Origin: Bradyrhizobium sp. CSA112
GTDB taxonomy: Bacteria > Pseudomonadota > Alphaproteobacteria > Rhizobiales > Xanthobacteraceae
DNA length: 64,000 bases
Direction: 5' to 3'
NCBI RefSeq assembly: GCF_029051645.1
Contig: NZ_JAACFS010000018.1
Coordinates: forward strand, 62,001 to 126,000
The notes below the pieces were generated by a model, which made no database searches, was not told the origin of the DNA, and saw only the letters and a list, made by a program, of their open reading frames with translations. The translations under genes and the position numbers were made by a program. This document shows positions 7,976-16,627 of this stretch, piece after piece; the first letter of the stretch is position 1, and every line of letters starts with the position of its first letter.

Positions 7976-9517
7976 GTGACCCACCCCTCTATCCACGCCC
8001 GCAGCCAGCCGAACAAGATCGCCTATCAGATGGCGGGGACAGGCAAGGCGATCACCTATCGCGAACTCGACGAGCTCTCGAACCAGGGCGCGCAATTGTT
8101 TCGCAAGCTCGGCCTAAACGCCGGCGACCACATCGCGCTCTTGATGGAAAACCGCCTCGCTTTCATGGAAATCTGCTGGGCGGCGCAGCGCGCAGGTCTC
8201 TATTACACCGCGATCAGCCGCTATCTGACGCAGGACGAGATCGCCTACATCGTCAGGGATTGCGGCGCAAAAGTCTTCATCACCACGCCGAGATGCGCCG
8301 AACAGGTCAGGAGCCTTGTCGGCCAGTCTGACGGGCCGCTGCTCTACATGATCGACGAGCCGGAGCCTGGCTTCCGTTCGTATGACAAGGAAGCCGCCGC
8401 GCAGCCGGCTACGCCGATATCGGATGAAGTGGCGGGCTACGACATGCTCTATTCCTCCGGCACCACCGGGCGGCCGAAGGGCATCAAGAAGGAGTTCGAG
8501 GGCAAGGCGATCGACGTGCCGAACCCACTGCTGAAAATTCTCTGCGCCGACATGTGCGGCATGTCGTCCGACAGCATTTATCTGTCGCCGGCGCCGCTCT
8601 ATCATGCGGCTCCATTGCGCTTCAACATGATGGCGATCACGCTCGGCGGCACCTCCATCATCATGGAACATTTTGACGCCGAGGAATTTCTGAGACTGGT
8701 CGAGAAATACAAGGTCACGCAGTCGCAGCTCGTCCCGACCATGTTCGTGCGCATGCTGAAGCTACCGGACGAGGTTCGCGCGGCTTACGACGTCTCGTCG
8801 CTGAAGGGCGCCATTCACGCTGCGGCCCCCTGCCCGGTCGACGTGAAAGCAAAAATGATCGAATGGTGGGGACCGATCCTGATCGAGTATTACGCCGGCT
8901 CCGAAGGCAACGGCGTCACGGTTTCGACCTCGCAGCAATGGCTGACCCATCGCGGCACCGTCGGCCGCGCCGTGGTCGGCAAGGTCAAGATCCTCGACGA
9001 GAATGACGAGGAGCGGCCGGTGGGTGAAATCGGCACGGTCTATTTCGCCGATGCGCCGGTCTTCACCTATCACAACGACCCCGAGAAAACGAAGAAGGCC
9101 TACAACGACAAGGGCTGGTCGACGCTCGGCGACGTCGGCTATCTCGACGCGGAAGGCTTTCTCTATCTCACCGACCGCAAGAGCTACATGATCATCTCCG
9201 GCGGCGTAAACATCTACCCGCAGGAGACCGAGGACGTGCTGATCACCCATCCCGCCGTCTCCGACGTCGCCGTGTTCGGCGTGCCGAACGAGGAAATGGG
9301 CGAAGAGGTCAAGGCCGTAGTGCAGCCGCACGACATGACAAAGGCGGGAAAGGCGCTCGAGGCCGAACTGATCGCGTTCTGCCGAAAAAATCTGTCCCCG
9401 GTCAAATGCCCGAAGAGCATCGACTTCGAGGCGGAACTGCCGCGCACGCCGACCGGAAAACTGGTGAAACGGCATCTGCGCGACAAATACTGGCCGAAGC
9501 CGGCGGCGAAGACATAG
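7976..9517 (+). CDS. Acyl-CoA synthetase (AMP-binding)
   Basis: A 513-residue ANL-superfamily ligase converting a carboxylate, ATP and CoA into an acyl-CoA. It has the P-loop YSSGTTGRPKGIKK, the core YYAGSEGNG, the hinge region YLTDRKSYMIISGGVNIYP, and the C-terminal catalytic lysine in PRTPTGKLVKR. I choose the GTG at 7976 because CGAGGA lies 7-8 bases ahead; a longer frame from 7919 would read through the palindromic repeat. It follows the thiolase on the same strand, with the repeat between. It probably activates the substrate, or an intermediate, of the same catabolic route as the ligase on the other strand. Confidence 0.9.
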   Translation: MTHPSIHARSQPNKIAYQMAGTGKAITYRELDELSNQGAQLFRKLGLNAGDHIALLMENRLAFMEICWAAQRAGLYYTAISRYLTQDEIAYIVRDCGAKVFITTPRCAEQVRSLVGQSDGPLLYMIDEPEPGFRSYDKEAAAQPATPISDEVAGYDMLYSSGTTGRPKGIKKEFEGKAIDVPNPLLKILCADMCGMSSDSIYLSPAPLYHAAPLRFNMMAITLGGTSIIMEHFDAEEFLRLVEKYKVTQSQLVPTMFVRMLKLPDEVRAAYDVSSLKGAIHAAAPCPVDVKAKMIEWWGPILIEYYAGSEGNGVTVSTSQQWLTHRGTVGRAVVGKVKILDENDEERPVGEIGTVYFADAPVFTYHNDPEKTKKAYNDKGWSTLGDVGYLDAEGFLYLTDRKSYMIISGGVNIYPQETEDVLITHPAVSDVAVFGVPNEEMGEEVKAVVQPHDMTKAGKALEAELIAFCRKNLSPVKCPKSIDFEAELPRTPTGKLVKRHLRDKYWPKPAAKT

Positions 9518-9522
9518 CTTCC

Positions 9523-9662
9523 TTCCCTTCTCCCCGTGTGGGAGAAGGTGCCTTCCCGAAGGGAAGGCGGATGAGGGGTATGTCTCCGCGGAAACAACCC
9601 CTCACCCGTCTCGAATGAGCTTACGCTCATTCGATCCACCCTCTCCCACAAGGGGAGAGGGG
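9523..9662. repeat. Purine/pyrimidine-rich hairpin repeat, copy 2
   Basis: CCCTTCTCCCCGTGTGGGAGAAGG at the left and CCTCTCCCACAAGGGGAGAGG at the right, with GATGAGGGG, CCCCTCACCCGTCT and a central GAATGAGCTTACGCTCATTC hairpin between. Same family as 4815-4950. It fills the gap before the epoxide hydrolase gene. Confidence 0.75.
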
Positions 9663-9678
9663 AAGAGAGGCGCAAACA

Positions 9679-10830
9679 ATGACCATCCTCCCCGAGATCC
9701 CGCTCCCCTCCTCCATCCGCTCGCGCTACGTCGACGACATCAACGGCCTGCGCATGCACGTGCTGGAAGCCGGCTTCGAGACCCGCGGCAGGCCTTGCGT
9801 GCTGCTGCTGCACGGCTTTCCCGAACTCGCCTTCAGTTGGCGCAAGGTGATGCCGGTTCTCGCAGAAGCCGGCTATCACGTGATCGCGCCGGACCAGCGC
9901 GGCTATGGCCGCACTACCGGATGGGATCCGGATTATGACGGCGACCTCGCCTCGTTCCGGCTCCCCAATCTGGTGCGCGATGCGCTGGGGCTGGTATCGG
10001 CATTCGGCTATCGCAGCGTCGACGCCGTCATCGGGCATGATTTCGGCTCGTCGGTCGCCGCATGGTGCGCGCTGATCCGGCCGGACGTGTTTCGCTCCGT
10101 CGTCATGATGAGCGCGCCGTTCGGCGGCCCGCCGTCACTGCCCTTCAACACCGCCGACGGCGCGGCCATATCAGCAGCAGAAGATCCCATTCATTGCGAT
10201 CTTGCCGCGCTGCCGCGCCCGCGAAAACATTACCAGTGGTACTATTCGACGCGCGAGGCGAACAACGACATGCACCACGCGCCGCAGGGCGTGCATGATT
10301 TTCTCCGTGCCTATTACCACCACAAGAGCGCGGACTGGAAAGCCAACAAGCCCTACCCGCTCAAATCCTGGACGGCGGACGAAATTGCGAAACTCCCGAC
10401 CTATTATGTGATGGACCTCGCCAAGGACATGGCCGCCACCGTGGCGGAAGAAATGCCGTCGGCCGCTGAAATCGCCGCCAACAAATGGCTGCCGGACAGC
10501 GAGCTTTCCTTCTACAGCGCCGAGTATGAACGCAACGGATTCCAGGGCGGCCTGCAATGGTATCGCTGCGGCACCTCGGGCGCGTTCCTGCCGGAATTGC
10601 AGACGTGGTCGGGCCGCACCATCGACGTGCGCTCCGCCTTCATCTCCGGCAAGCAGGACTGGGGCACCTATCAGCGCCCCGGCGTGTACGAGGCCATGCA
10701 GAAGGCCTGCACCAACATGATCGGCTGCAATCTCGTCGATGGCGCGGGCCACTGGGTGCAGCAGGAGCAGGCTAACGAGGTGAGCTGGTTGCTGGTGCAA
10801 TTCCTGCGAGGGGCGAAAACAAGCTCGTAG
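9679..10830 (+). CDS. Alpha/beta hydrolase, epoxide hydrolase family
   Basis: A 383-residue alpha/beta hydrolase. LLLHGFPE at 43-50 forms the oxyanion HGxP motif, DQRGYGRT is at 72-79, the nucleophile is D121 in GHDFGS, and the catalytic histidine is H358 in GAGHWVQQEQ. An aspartate rather than serine nucleophile, together with the HGFPE pattern, indicates an epoxide hydrolase or related enzyme rather than an esterase. No signal peptide. It is last in the thiolase-ligase-hydrolase row on the plus strand. Its substrate is unknown. Confidence 0.87.
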   Translation: MTILPEIPLPSSIRSRYVDDINGLRMHVLEAGFETRGRPCVLLLHGFPELAFSWRKVMPVLAEAGYHVIAPDQRGYGRTTGWDPDYDGDLASFRLPNLVRDALGLVSAFGYRSVDAVIGHDFGSSVAAWCALIRPDVFRSVVMMSAPFGGPPSLPFNTADGAAISAAEDPIHCDLAALPRPRKHYQWYYSTREANNDMHHAPQGVHDFLRAYYHHKSADWKANKPYPLKSWTADEIAKLPTYYVMDLAKDMAATVAEEMPSAAEIAANKWLPDSELSFYSAEYERNGFQGGLQWYRCGTSGAFLPELQTWSGRTIDVRSAFISGKQDWGTYQRPGVYEAMQKACTNMIGCNLVDGAGHWVQQEQANEVSWLLVQFLRGAKTSS

Positions 10831-10881
10831 ACGAAGGCGAACCAGGCCACGGCCGGCAATTGACCGCGGCGACAGCCAATA

Positions 10882-10896
10882 TTAGAATAATTCTAA
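10882..10896. promoter_or_regulatory. Iron control element (Irr-type ICE box)
   Basis: TTAGAATAATTCTAA is a perfect inverted repeat (TTAGAA, three-base centre, TTCTAA). This matches the iron control element bound by Irr in Bradyrhizobium and other Rhizobiales. It ends 16 bases before the GTG start of the mbfA-like gene, so a bound regulator would block that gene directly. In Bradyrhizobium japonicum mbfA is repressed by Irr through such an element when iron is low. Confidence 0.85.
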
Positions 10897-10912
10897 ACTA
10901 AGGCGCTGTCCC

Positions 10913-11884
10913 GTGAAGAATTTCGCCGATCTCACCGAGCGCGAAGTGCTGGCCGTTGCGATCTCTTCCGAGGAGGAAGACAGCCGCATTTACATGACCT
11001 TCGCGGAAGACCTCGCCGCGCGCTATCCGGATTCGGCCAAGGTGTTCGAGGAGATGGCCGAGGAAGAACGCGGCCACCGTCACCGTTTGCTCGAGCTTTA
11101 TGAGAAGCGTTTCGGGACGCATCTGCCGCCGATCCGCCGCGAGGACGTCAAGGGATTCCTGAGGCGACGCCCGATCTGGCTGACCAAAAACCTGCCGCTC
11201 GACACCATCCGCAAGGAGGCCGAGACGATGGAGCTCCAGGCCGAGCAGTTTTACATCAAGGCTGCAGAGCAGGCCGAGGACGTCGGCGTACGCCGCTTGC
11301 TCGGCGACCTCGCCGAAGAGGAAAAGGGCCACGAGAAACTCGCGATCAAACTCACCGGCGAAATCTTGAAGCCCGACGTGCGCGCTGAAGAGGATCGGAC
11401 GCGGCGGCGCATGTTCGTGCTGCAATATGTGCAGCCGGGACTGGCCGGCCTGATGGATGGTTCGGTCTCGACGCTGGCGCCGCTGTTCGCGGCGGCCTTC
11501 GCCACACATCAGAACTGGCAGACGTTTTTGGTGGGACTAGCCGCCTCGATCGGCGCCGGCATCAGCATGGGGTTTGCCGAAGCACTGTCCGACGATGGCT
11601 CGCTCACCGGGCGCGGCTCGCCCTGGCTGCGCGGCTTGACCTGCGGGTTGATGACCACGCTGGGCGGTATCGGCCACACCCTGCCCTATCTCGTTCCCGA
11701 CTCCTGGCCGAACGCGTTCTGGATCGCGACCGTGATCGCCTGCATCATCGTGTTCTTCGAACTGTGGGCAATCGCCTTTATCCGCGCGCGATATATGGAC
11801 ACACCATTCCTGCAAGCGGTGTTCCAGATCGTGCTGGGCGGCGTCATCGTGCTCGCGGTCGGGATATTGATCGGGACGGCGTAG
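10913..11884 (+). CDS. mbfA: MbfA membrane-bound ferritin-like iron exporter
   Basis: A 323-residue fusion of a cytoplasmic ferritin-like (erythrin) domain and a membrane VIT1-like domain. The first part has di-iron ligand patterns: acidic residues near E20, the E-x-x-H-type EEERGH around 50-55, ELQAEQFY near 105 and LAEEEKGHEKL near 140. From about residue 170 several hydrophobic segments follow, including the VIT1-type GSVSTLAPLFAA and SIGAGISMGFAEAL. In B. japonicum and Agrobacterium, MbfA exports iron and protects against iron and peroxide stress. The GTG start follows an iron control element directly, which supports the name and implies Irr control. Transcribed alone. Confidence 0.93.
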   Translation: MKNFADLTEREVLAVAISSEEEDSRIYMTFAEDLAARYPDSAKVFEEMAEEERGHRHRLLELYEKRFGTHLPPIRREDVKGFLRRRPIWLTKNLPLDTIRKEAETMELQAEQFYIKAAEQAEDVGVRRLLGDLAEEEKGHEKLAIKLTGEILKPDVRAEEDRTRRRMFVLQYVQPGLAGLMDGSVSTLAPLFAAAFATHQNWQTFLVGLAASIGAGISMGFAEALSDDGSLTGRGSPWLRGLTCGLMTTLGGIGHTLPYLVPDSWPNAFWIATVIACIIVFFELWAIAFIRARYMDTPFLQAVFQIVLGGVIVLAVGILIGTA

Positions 11885-11892
11885 CCGGTGTC

Positions 11893-12459
11893 TCAGTTCG
11901 CACTCACGGCGTCTCCCGCGATCCGGCCGAACATTCGAAAATCATGGAACGCGCCCTTGAACCATGCCTTTTGCCGCAACGTGCCTTCATAATGAAAGCC
12001 TGACTTTTCCAGCACGCGGTCGGACGCGGCATTACCGGGCATCGTCCAGGCATCGATACGATTGAGCCTGAAGGTCTCATGTCCGCACGCGACCACGGCC
12101 CGCACCGCCTCCGTCATCAGGCCCCTGCCCCAATAATCCGGATGCAACTCGTAGCCGATTTGGCCGCACCGCCATTTCTTCTCGAAACTGTTGAAGCGGA
12201 TCGCGCCGGCCAGCGCCTTTGAGCCGCTGATCTCGATGATCCAGGCACACCCCTTGCCGGAGCCGTGGACCTTGGACATCCAGCGCACGAAACGTTCGAC
12301 CTGCGTCGTGGACGGCGCGTCGGGCCAATTGGAAAAACGCGTTACGTCGGGAACCGACAATAACGCCCGAAACGCAGGGACGTCCTTTGGCGCCGCGGCC
12401 CGCAAGGTCAGCCGCTTGGTGGACAACATGGGAAATTTCCGGCTCGCGCTGGGCGGCAT
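11893..12459 (-). CDS. GNAT acetyltransferase, RimJ/RimL type
   Basis: A 188-residue N-acetyltransferase. It opens LSTKRLTLRAAAPKDVPAF, standard for the RimJ/RimL group, and has the strand GYELHPDYWGRGLMTEAVRAV with the acetyl-CoA-binding loop, then NRIDAWTMPGNAASDRVLEKSGF. I choose ATG 12459 since GAGGAAACC lies directly ahead; the frame is open to 12495 but without a site. It converges on mbfA with only 8 bases between stops. The acceptor (ribosomal protein, peptide or metabolite) cannot be told. Confidence 0.85.
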   Translation of the reverse strand: MPPSASRKFPMLSTKRLTLRAAAPKDVPAFRALLSVPDVTRFSNWPDAPSTTQVERFVRWMSKVHGSGKGCAWIIEISGSKALAGAIRFNSFEKKWRCGQIGYELHPDYWGRGLMTEAVRAVVACGHETFRLNRIDAWTMPGNAASDRVLEKSGFHYEGTLRQKAWFKGAFHDFRMFGRIAGDAVSAN

Positions 12460-12510
12460 GGTTTCCTCTGCCCGTTGATTTTGGTTCGCAGACATTCCGG
12501 ACGAGTGGCA

Positions 12511-12628
12511 TCAACTGCCGTTGAGCCCGCCGATCTCGGGGAAGAACATGTCCTTCCGAAGCAGGCTCGTGCTTGATGGCGCCGACCCGGCGCATGAATT
12601 TTGCGAATTTCATCTGCGCCGATCTCAT
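12511..12628 (-). pseudogene. C-terminal remnant of a NitT/TauT-type ABC binding protein
   Basis: On the minus strand the frame AQMKFAKFMRRVGAIKHEPAS is followed, after a change of frame, by DMFFPEIGGLNGS and a stop at 12511. Joined, this resembles the end of periplasmic binding proteins of the nitrate/taurine/sulfonate type, which commonly finish KFA-x-FM-x-x-VG-x-IK-x-x-PASWKD-x-FFPE. A loss of two bases (TCGTGG becoming TCGG) would explain the frame change. Nothing of the remaining protein or of a transporter is left nearby. Part of the otherwise empty 347-base gap before the amidase gene. Confidence 0.5.
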
Positions 12629-12806
12629 CGGAGCCTCCCGCGCTGTTTTCATTTTTCGTTGAACGGAAGACTAGCGCGCAAACGGTGTTGCCGCCAAGAG
12701 AATAGCAATGTGACCGTTCTGCCGCTGTACAGCTATTGCTCTTGCGGCATGCGCGCAAACTGAGCATCATCCGCGCCGCATTCGAAAAACAGAGCGGGAG
12801 TACGCC

Positions 12807-14279
12807 TTGGCCAAATCGCAATGGAGTTTCAAGACCGCCGTCGAACTGTCCTCTGCGCTTGCTGACAGGAAAGTCTCAGCGGTCGAACTGGCAGAGGACG
12901 CGATCAGCCGGATCGAGCGGCACGATGCGAAGATCAATGCAATCTGCGTTCGCGATTTCGAGCGTGGCCTTGCGGCGGCCCGTGCCGCCGACGCCGAACT
13001 CGCGCGCGGCGTGAAGAAGCCGCTGCTCGGTCTCCCCGTGACGGTCAAGGAATCCTACAACATCGCAGGCCTGCCGACGACCTGGGGCATTCCGGCGCAG
13101 AAGGATTTTACGCCGACCGAGGACGCACTCTCGATCACGCGCGTCAAGGACGCTGGCGGCGTGATCCTTGGCAAGACCAACGTCCCGCTCGGGCTTGGCG
13201 ACTGGCAGAGCTACAATGATATCTACGGCACGACCAATAACCCGTTCGATCTCGGCCGCACGCCGGGCGGCTCCTCCGGCGGATCGTCGGCGGCGCTCGC
13301 CGCGGGCTACGGGCCGCTGTCGCTCGGCTCCGACATCGGCGGCTCGCTGCGCGTTCCGGCATTCTATTGCGGCGTCTATGCGCACAAACCGACCTTCGGG
13401 CTGGTGCCCGGACGCGGCCACACGCCGCCGCCGTTCCAGCCGCTACCGCTCGACCGCGACCTTGCCGTGGTCGGTCCGATGGCGCGCAGCGCCGCCGATC
13501 TCTCCCTGCTGCTCGATACGATCGCAGGGCCCGATCCGCTGGAGGCCGGCAAGGGCTACAAGCTCGCACTGCTGCCGCCGCGCCAGACAGCGCTGAAGGA
13601 TTTTCGCGTGCTGGTGGTCGAGACTGATCCGGTCATGCCGACCGACAAGACGGTGCGCGGCACGATCGATACGCTCGCCGGCAATCTCGGCAAGGCCGGC
13701 GCCAAGGTCGAGCGCAACAGTCCGCTGTTGCCGAACTTTGCGGAGTCGTCCCGGCTCTATATGCGGATGCTGATGTCGTTCCTCGCCGCGTCCTTCCCGC
13801 CGGAAGGCTACGCCGGCGCGCAGGCTGCCGCTGCGGCGCTATCCACCGACGACACCAGCCTTGGCGCCGAGCGCCTGCGCGGGATCGTGCTCAGTCACCG
13901 CGACTGGCTGATGGCCGATGGCGGACGCGCTCGCCTGCGCGCGCAGTGGCGCGAACTGTTCAAGACTTACGATGCGGTGATCTGCCCAATCATGCCCACG
14001 CCGGCCTATCCGCACGATCATTCCGACGACCAGGAGAAGCGCCGCATCAAGGTCGACGACAAGGATTACGTCTATCCAGACCAGCTCTCCTGGCCCGGCA
14101 TCGCCACGCTCCCCGGCCTGCCCTCGACCGCGATCCCGACCGGCTTTTCGCCGGACGGATTGCCGGTCGGCGTGCAGATCGTCGGCCCGTGGCTGGAGGA
14201 CCGCACGCCGCTGAAGCTGGCGGAATTGATCGAGCGCGAGTTCGGCGGCTTCAAACCGCCGCCGATGTTTGATGATTGA
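12807..14279 (+). CDS. Amidase (amidase signature family)
   Basis: A 490-residue amidase-signature enzyme that hydrolyses a carboxamide to the acid and ammonia or amine. The Ser-cisSer-Lys triad is complete: K81 in PVTVKES, S156 in TPGGSSGGS and nucleophile S180 in GSDIGGSLRVP. The start is a TTG at 12807 preceded by GCGGGAG. The C-terminal segment WPGIATLPGLPSTAIPTGF is also standard for the family. It stands alone between a decayed gene and a membrane protein, and no GatC-like partner is next to it, unlike the amidase at 41511. Substrate not predictable. Confidence 0.9.
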   Translation: MAKSQWSFKTAVELSSALADRKVSAVELAEDAISRIERHDAKINAICVRDFERGLAAARAADAELARGVKKPLLGLPVTVKESYNIAGLPTTWGIPAQKDFTPTEDALSITRVKDAGGVILGKTNVPLGLGDWQSYNDIYGTTNNPFDLGRTPGGSSGGSSAALAAGYGPLSLGSDIGGSLRVPAFYCGVYAHKPTFGLVPGRGHTPPPFQPLPLDRDLAVVGPMARSAADLSLLLDTIAGPDPLEAGKGYKLALLPPRQTALKDFRVLVVETDPVMPTDKTVRGTIDTLAGNLGKAGAKVERNSPLLPNFAESSRLYMRMLMSFLAASFPPEGYAGAQAAAAALSTDDTSLGAERLRGIVLSHRDWLMADGGRARLRAQWRELFKTYDAVICPIMPTPAYPHDHSDDQEKRRIKVDDKDYVYPDQLSWPGIATLPGLPSTAIPTGFSPDGLPVGVQIVGPWLEDRTPLKLAELIEREFGGFKPPPMFDD

Positions 14280-14290
14280 AGACGCTGCGT

Positions 14291-14323
14291 GGCAGGAGTT
14301 GCGCGCAAGCGCACCTCCTCGCC
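14291..14323. terminator. Hairpin after amidase gene
   Basis: GGCAGGAGTTGCGC and GCGCACCTCCTCGCC can pair around a GCAA loop just after the amidase stop codon. There is no clear T-run, so it may act in transcript stability or be one of the local palindromic repeats rather than an intrinsic terminator. Confidence 0.4.
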
Positions 14324-14354
14324 ACGAGGGTGAAGCGGGACCGTTGAAAGCGCC

Positions 14355-14903
14355 ATGCGGACTTTCATTCAAAGCGTCATCGCCGTCGTTGCCGGCTTCC
14401 TGCTGATGTGGCCGCTTGGCTATGCCTATGCCGCGCTCGGCTGGCCAACATTCCACTTGTGGGGGCTGATGCATGGCACATTTGTCGCGGCCTGGCCCGC
14501 CCTGTCGATTCTGGCATTCCTGGCACTGGGGTATCTGCCGCTTTTCCGGAGCATCGACGATGCCGCGCTTCTGATGGCCGGCCTTGTTTGGGGTCTGTTG
14601 CTGGCCACTGCTTTCAACATCCGCCACGCTCTCGGCTTTGAGATTGCCTATGGCCTGTTCAGCGCCACGGCCGTTATCGTTGCAGCATTATGCACTTTTG
14701 CCAAACACCGGCTCCGTTTGGCGCTGCTCGTGATATCGCCGCTTGTATTCCTGAACTTGGATCTTCTGCTGGCGCCACCGACGCTTGAACAAACCATCTT
14801 TGATCTCAAGGCGCTCTTGCCGCCACTCGCCTTCTCGCTTGCGGGTTACGTGCTTGGCTCGCTCGCCCGCGTCGTGATCAAGCGCCCCCCGAGAACAGCA
14901 TGA
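14355..14903 (+). CDS. Uncharacterised inner-membrane protein
   Basis: A 182-residue hydrophobic protein. I count about six membrane segments: around 5-27, 36-58, 70-92, 95-115, 120-140 and 150-172, with a basic tail (RVVIKRPPRTA). It begins MRTFIQSVIAVVAGFLL, so the first helix may be an uncleaved anchor. There is no conserved motif I recognise. Ends 39 bases before a SnoaL/NTF2-like gene, so the two may share a transcript. Function unknown. Confidence 0.75.
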   Translation: MRTFIQSVIAVVAGFLLMWPLGYAYAALGWPTFHLWGLMHGTFVAAWPALSILAFLALGYLPLFRSIDDAALLMAGLVWGLLLATAFNIRHALGFEIAYGLFSATAVIVAALCTFAKHRLRLALLVISPLVFLNLDLLLAPPTLEQTIFDLKALLPPLAFSLAGYVLGSLARVVIKRPPRTA

Positions 14904-14942
14904 TGGCCACTCTGCATTGACGAACAAGGACCGGAGGAAATC

Positions 14943-15296
14943 ATGAACAACGACCTCGCCGAGCTGACAGAGCTCAACCGCGACTACGTCGCTTCCGTCC
15001 AGAACTCCGACGTCAAACGCTTCGACGAAATTCTTGCCGCCGACTTCTACTGTTCGAACCCCGACAAGTCGCTGGTCGATCGCGCCGAGTTTCTGAAACA
15101 GACGGCAGTACCCGTGACCATCAAGAACCTCACCGCGCACGACGTGAAAATCCGCATCCTTGGCGATTTCGCCATCATCCACGCCGCCACCAGCTATACG
15201 ACCGCCGATGGCCAGCAGGCCCACGGGCGCTATACCGATTGCTGGGCGAGACAGAACGGCAAATGGCTCGCGGTGTCCGCGCACGTGTCGCGGTAG
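14943..15296 (+). CDS. NTF2/SnoaL-like (DUF4440-type) protein
   Basis: A 117-residue single-domain alpha+beta cone-fold protein. The opening helix ELTELNRDYVASVQNSDVKRF, then the FDEILAADFYCSNPDKSLVDRAEFL and the strand-rich end (GDFAIIHAATSYTTADG, GRYTDCWARQNGKWLAV) match the DUF4440/SnoaL_3 pattern. Such proteins act as small isomerases or ligand-binding units. GGAGGAAATC lies ahead of the ATG. Specific activity unknown. Confidence 0.8.
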   Translation: MNNDLAELTELNRDYVASVQNSDVKRFDEILAADFYCSNPDKSLVDRAEFLKQTAVPVTIKNLTAHDVKIRILGDFAIIHAATSYTTADGQQAHGRYTDCWARQNGKWLAVSAHVSR

Positions 15297-15309
15297 GCCG
15301 AGCTCTCAC

Positions 15310-15470
15310 CGCGTCGTCCCTGCCTAGTGCGCAATTGCGCACGGGAGCAGGGACCCATAACCACCGCTGCATGTCGGGAGAGAGGCCGTCTCCCCGTGTG
15401 CCATTTCCTTCGGCCGCGGCGTATGGGTCCCGGCGCCTGATGCGCAATTGCGCACGAGGCCGGGACGACA
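15310..15470. repeat. CGTCCC...GGGACCCATAACCAC repeat, copy 2
   Basis: Both ends are themselves hairpins centred on the perfect palindrome TGCGCAATTGCGCA (near 15327 and 15440), flanked by CGTCGTCCCTGC, GCAGGGACCCATAACCAC on one side and ATGGGTCCCGG, CCGGGACGACA on the other. Same family as 7829-7952 and 36143-36263, with a different insert. It lies between convergent genes. Confidence 0.75.
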
Positions 15471-15486
15471 TCGCGTGCTACACCCC

Positions 15487-16575
15487 TCACGCATCGAACA
15501 TGATCACGCTGCGCAGCGTCTTGCCGGCCTTCATGTTGGCAAAGCCCTCGTTGATCTCGGAGAGCTTCAGCTTGGCCGAGATCCAGTCCTCCAGATGCAG
15601 CTTGCCGCGCATGTAGAATTCGACCAGGCGGGGCATGTCGACGCGGAAATGGTTGGAACCCATCGACGAGCCCTGGATGCGGCGCTCGCGCAGGAAGTCG
15701 AAACCGTGCAGCTCGATCTTCTGGCCGAACGGAATCATGCCGACGATGGTTGCGGTGCCGCCCGCTGCCAGCATCGCAAAGGACTGCTCCGCGGTTTCCT
15801 TGCGACCGAGCACCTCGAAGGAGTGATGCACGCCGCCGCCGGTGAGTTCACGCACCTGCTGCACCACGTCACCCCTCGCGGGATCGACGATGTCGGTCGC
15901 GCCCAGCTTGGTCGCAAGCTGCAGCTTGGCCGGGTTGGTGTCGATCGCGATGATGCGGCCGGCGCCGGCGATCGCGGCGCCATTGATCGCGGCCATGCCG
16001 ACGCCGCCGCAGCCGATCACCGCGACGGTTTCGCCGGCCTGAACCTTGGCCGTGTTGACCACAGCGCCATAGCCCGTGATGACGCCGCAGCCGATCAGCG
16101 CCGCGAGCTCCAGCGGCATGTCCTTGCGGATTTTGACGATGGCGTTTTCGTGCACCAGCATCTGCTCGGCGAACGACGACAGATTGAGGAATTGGTTGAG
16201 TTTCTCCGCGCGCGCCCAGGACAGGCGGTTGGACTGGCCGGGCAGCATCTTCACGGTGGTGTCGGTGCACAGCACCGTGCGGCCGGTGGTGCAGTTGTCG
16301 CAGGTGCCGCAGAACACCGACAGGCAGGTCACGACGTGATCGCCGGGTTTTACATAGGTGACGTCGGAGCCGACCTTTTCGACGACACCGGCGGATTCAT
16401 GCCCGAGCACCGCAGGCAGCGGATGCGGGTAGAGCCCCTCCATAAAGTGCAGGTCGGAGTGACAGAGGCCGGCGACGCGCGTGCGGATCAAAACTTCGCG
16501 CGGGCCGGGGTTCGGCACGCTTACATCCTCGATCACCAGCGGCGTGTTGACTTCATGCAGAACAGCGGCCTTCAT
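15487..16575 (-). CDS. Zinc-dependent alcohol dehydrogenase (MDR, class III-like)
   Basis: A 362-residue medium-chain dehydrogenase that interconverts an alcohol and aldehyde with NAD(P). Catalytic zinc ligands C38 and H59-E60 are visible in GLCHSDLHF and GHESAG; the structural zinc site is C89, C92, C95, C103; the Rossmann motif is GCGGVGMAAINGA. The arrangement matches the class III / Rxyl_3153-type group common in soil bacteria. It is followed on the same strand by nothing, and preceded by a long acyl-CoA dehydrogenase 52 bases upstream, so the two may be co-transcribed. Could oxidise an alcohol produced in acyl chain breakdown. Confidence 0.92.
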   Translation of the reverse strand: MKAAVLHEVNTPLVIEDVSVPNPGPREVLIRTRVAGLCHSDLHFMEGLYPHPLPAVLGHESAGVVEKVGSDVTYVKPGDHVVTCLSVFCGTCDNCTTGRTVLCTDTTVKMLPGQSNRLSWARAEKLNQFLNLSSFAEQMLVHENAIVKIRKDMPLELAALIGCGVITGYGAVVNTAKVQAGETVAVIGCGGVGMAAINGAAIAGAGRIIAIDTNPAKLQLATKLGATDIVDPARGDVVQQVRELTGGGVHHSFEVLGRKETAEQSFAMLAAGGTATIVGMIPFGQKIELHGFDFLRERRIQGSSMGSNHFRVDMPRLVEFYMRGKLHLEDWISAKLKLSEINEGFANMKAGKTLRSVIMFDA

Positions 16576-16627
16576 CGGTGCCTCCCCTTCAATTTCTGTT
16601 ATTTTTTAAACCAGAACTGAAGCCAGC

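Noticed and set aside
6833..8095. A 420-codon minus-strand frame across the thiolase gene and the repeat behind it
   Set aside because: Antisense to the thiolase with its complete active site; composition is that of a shadow frame.
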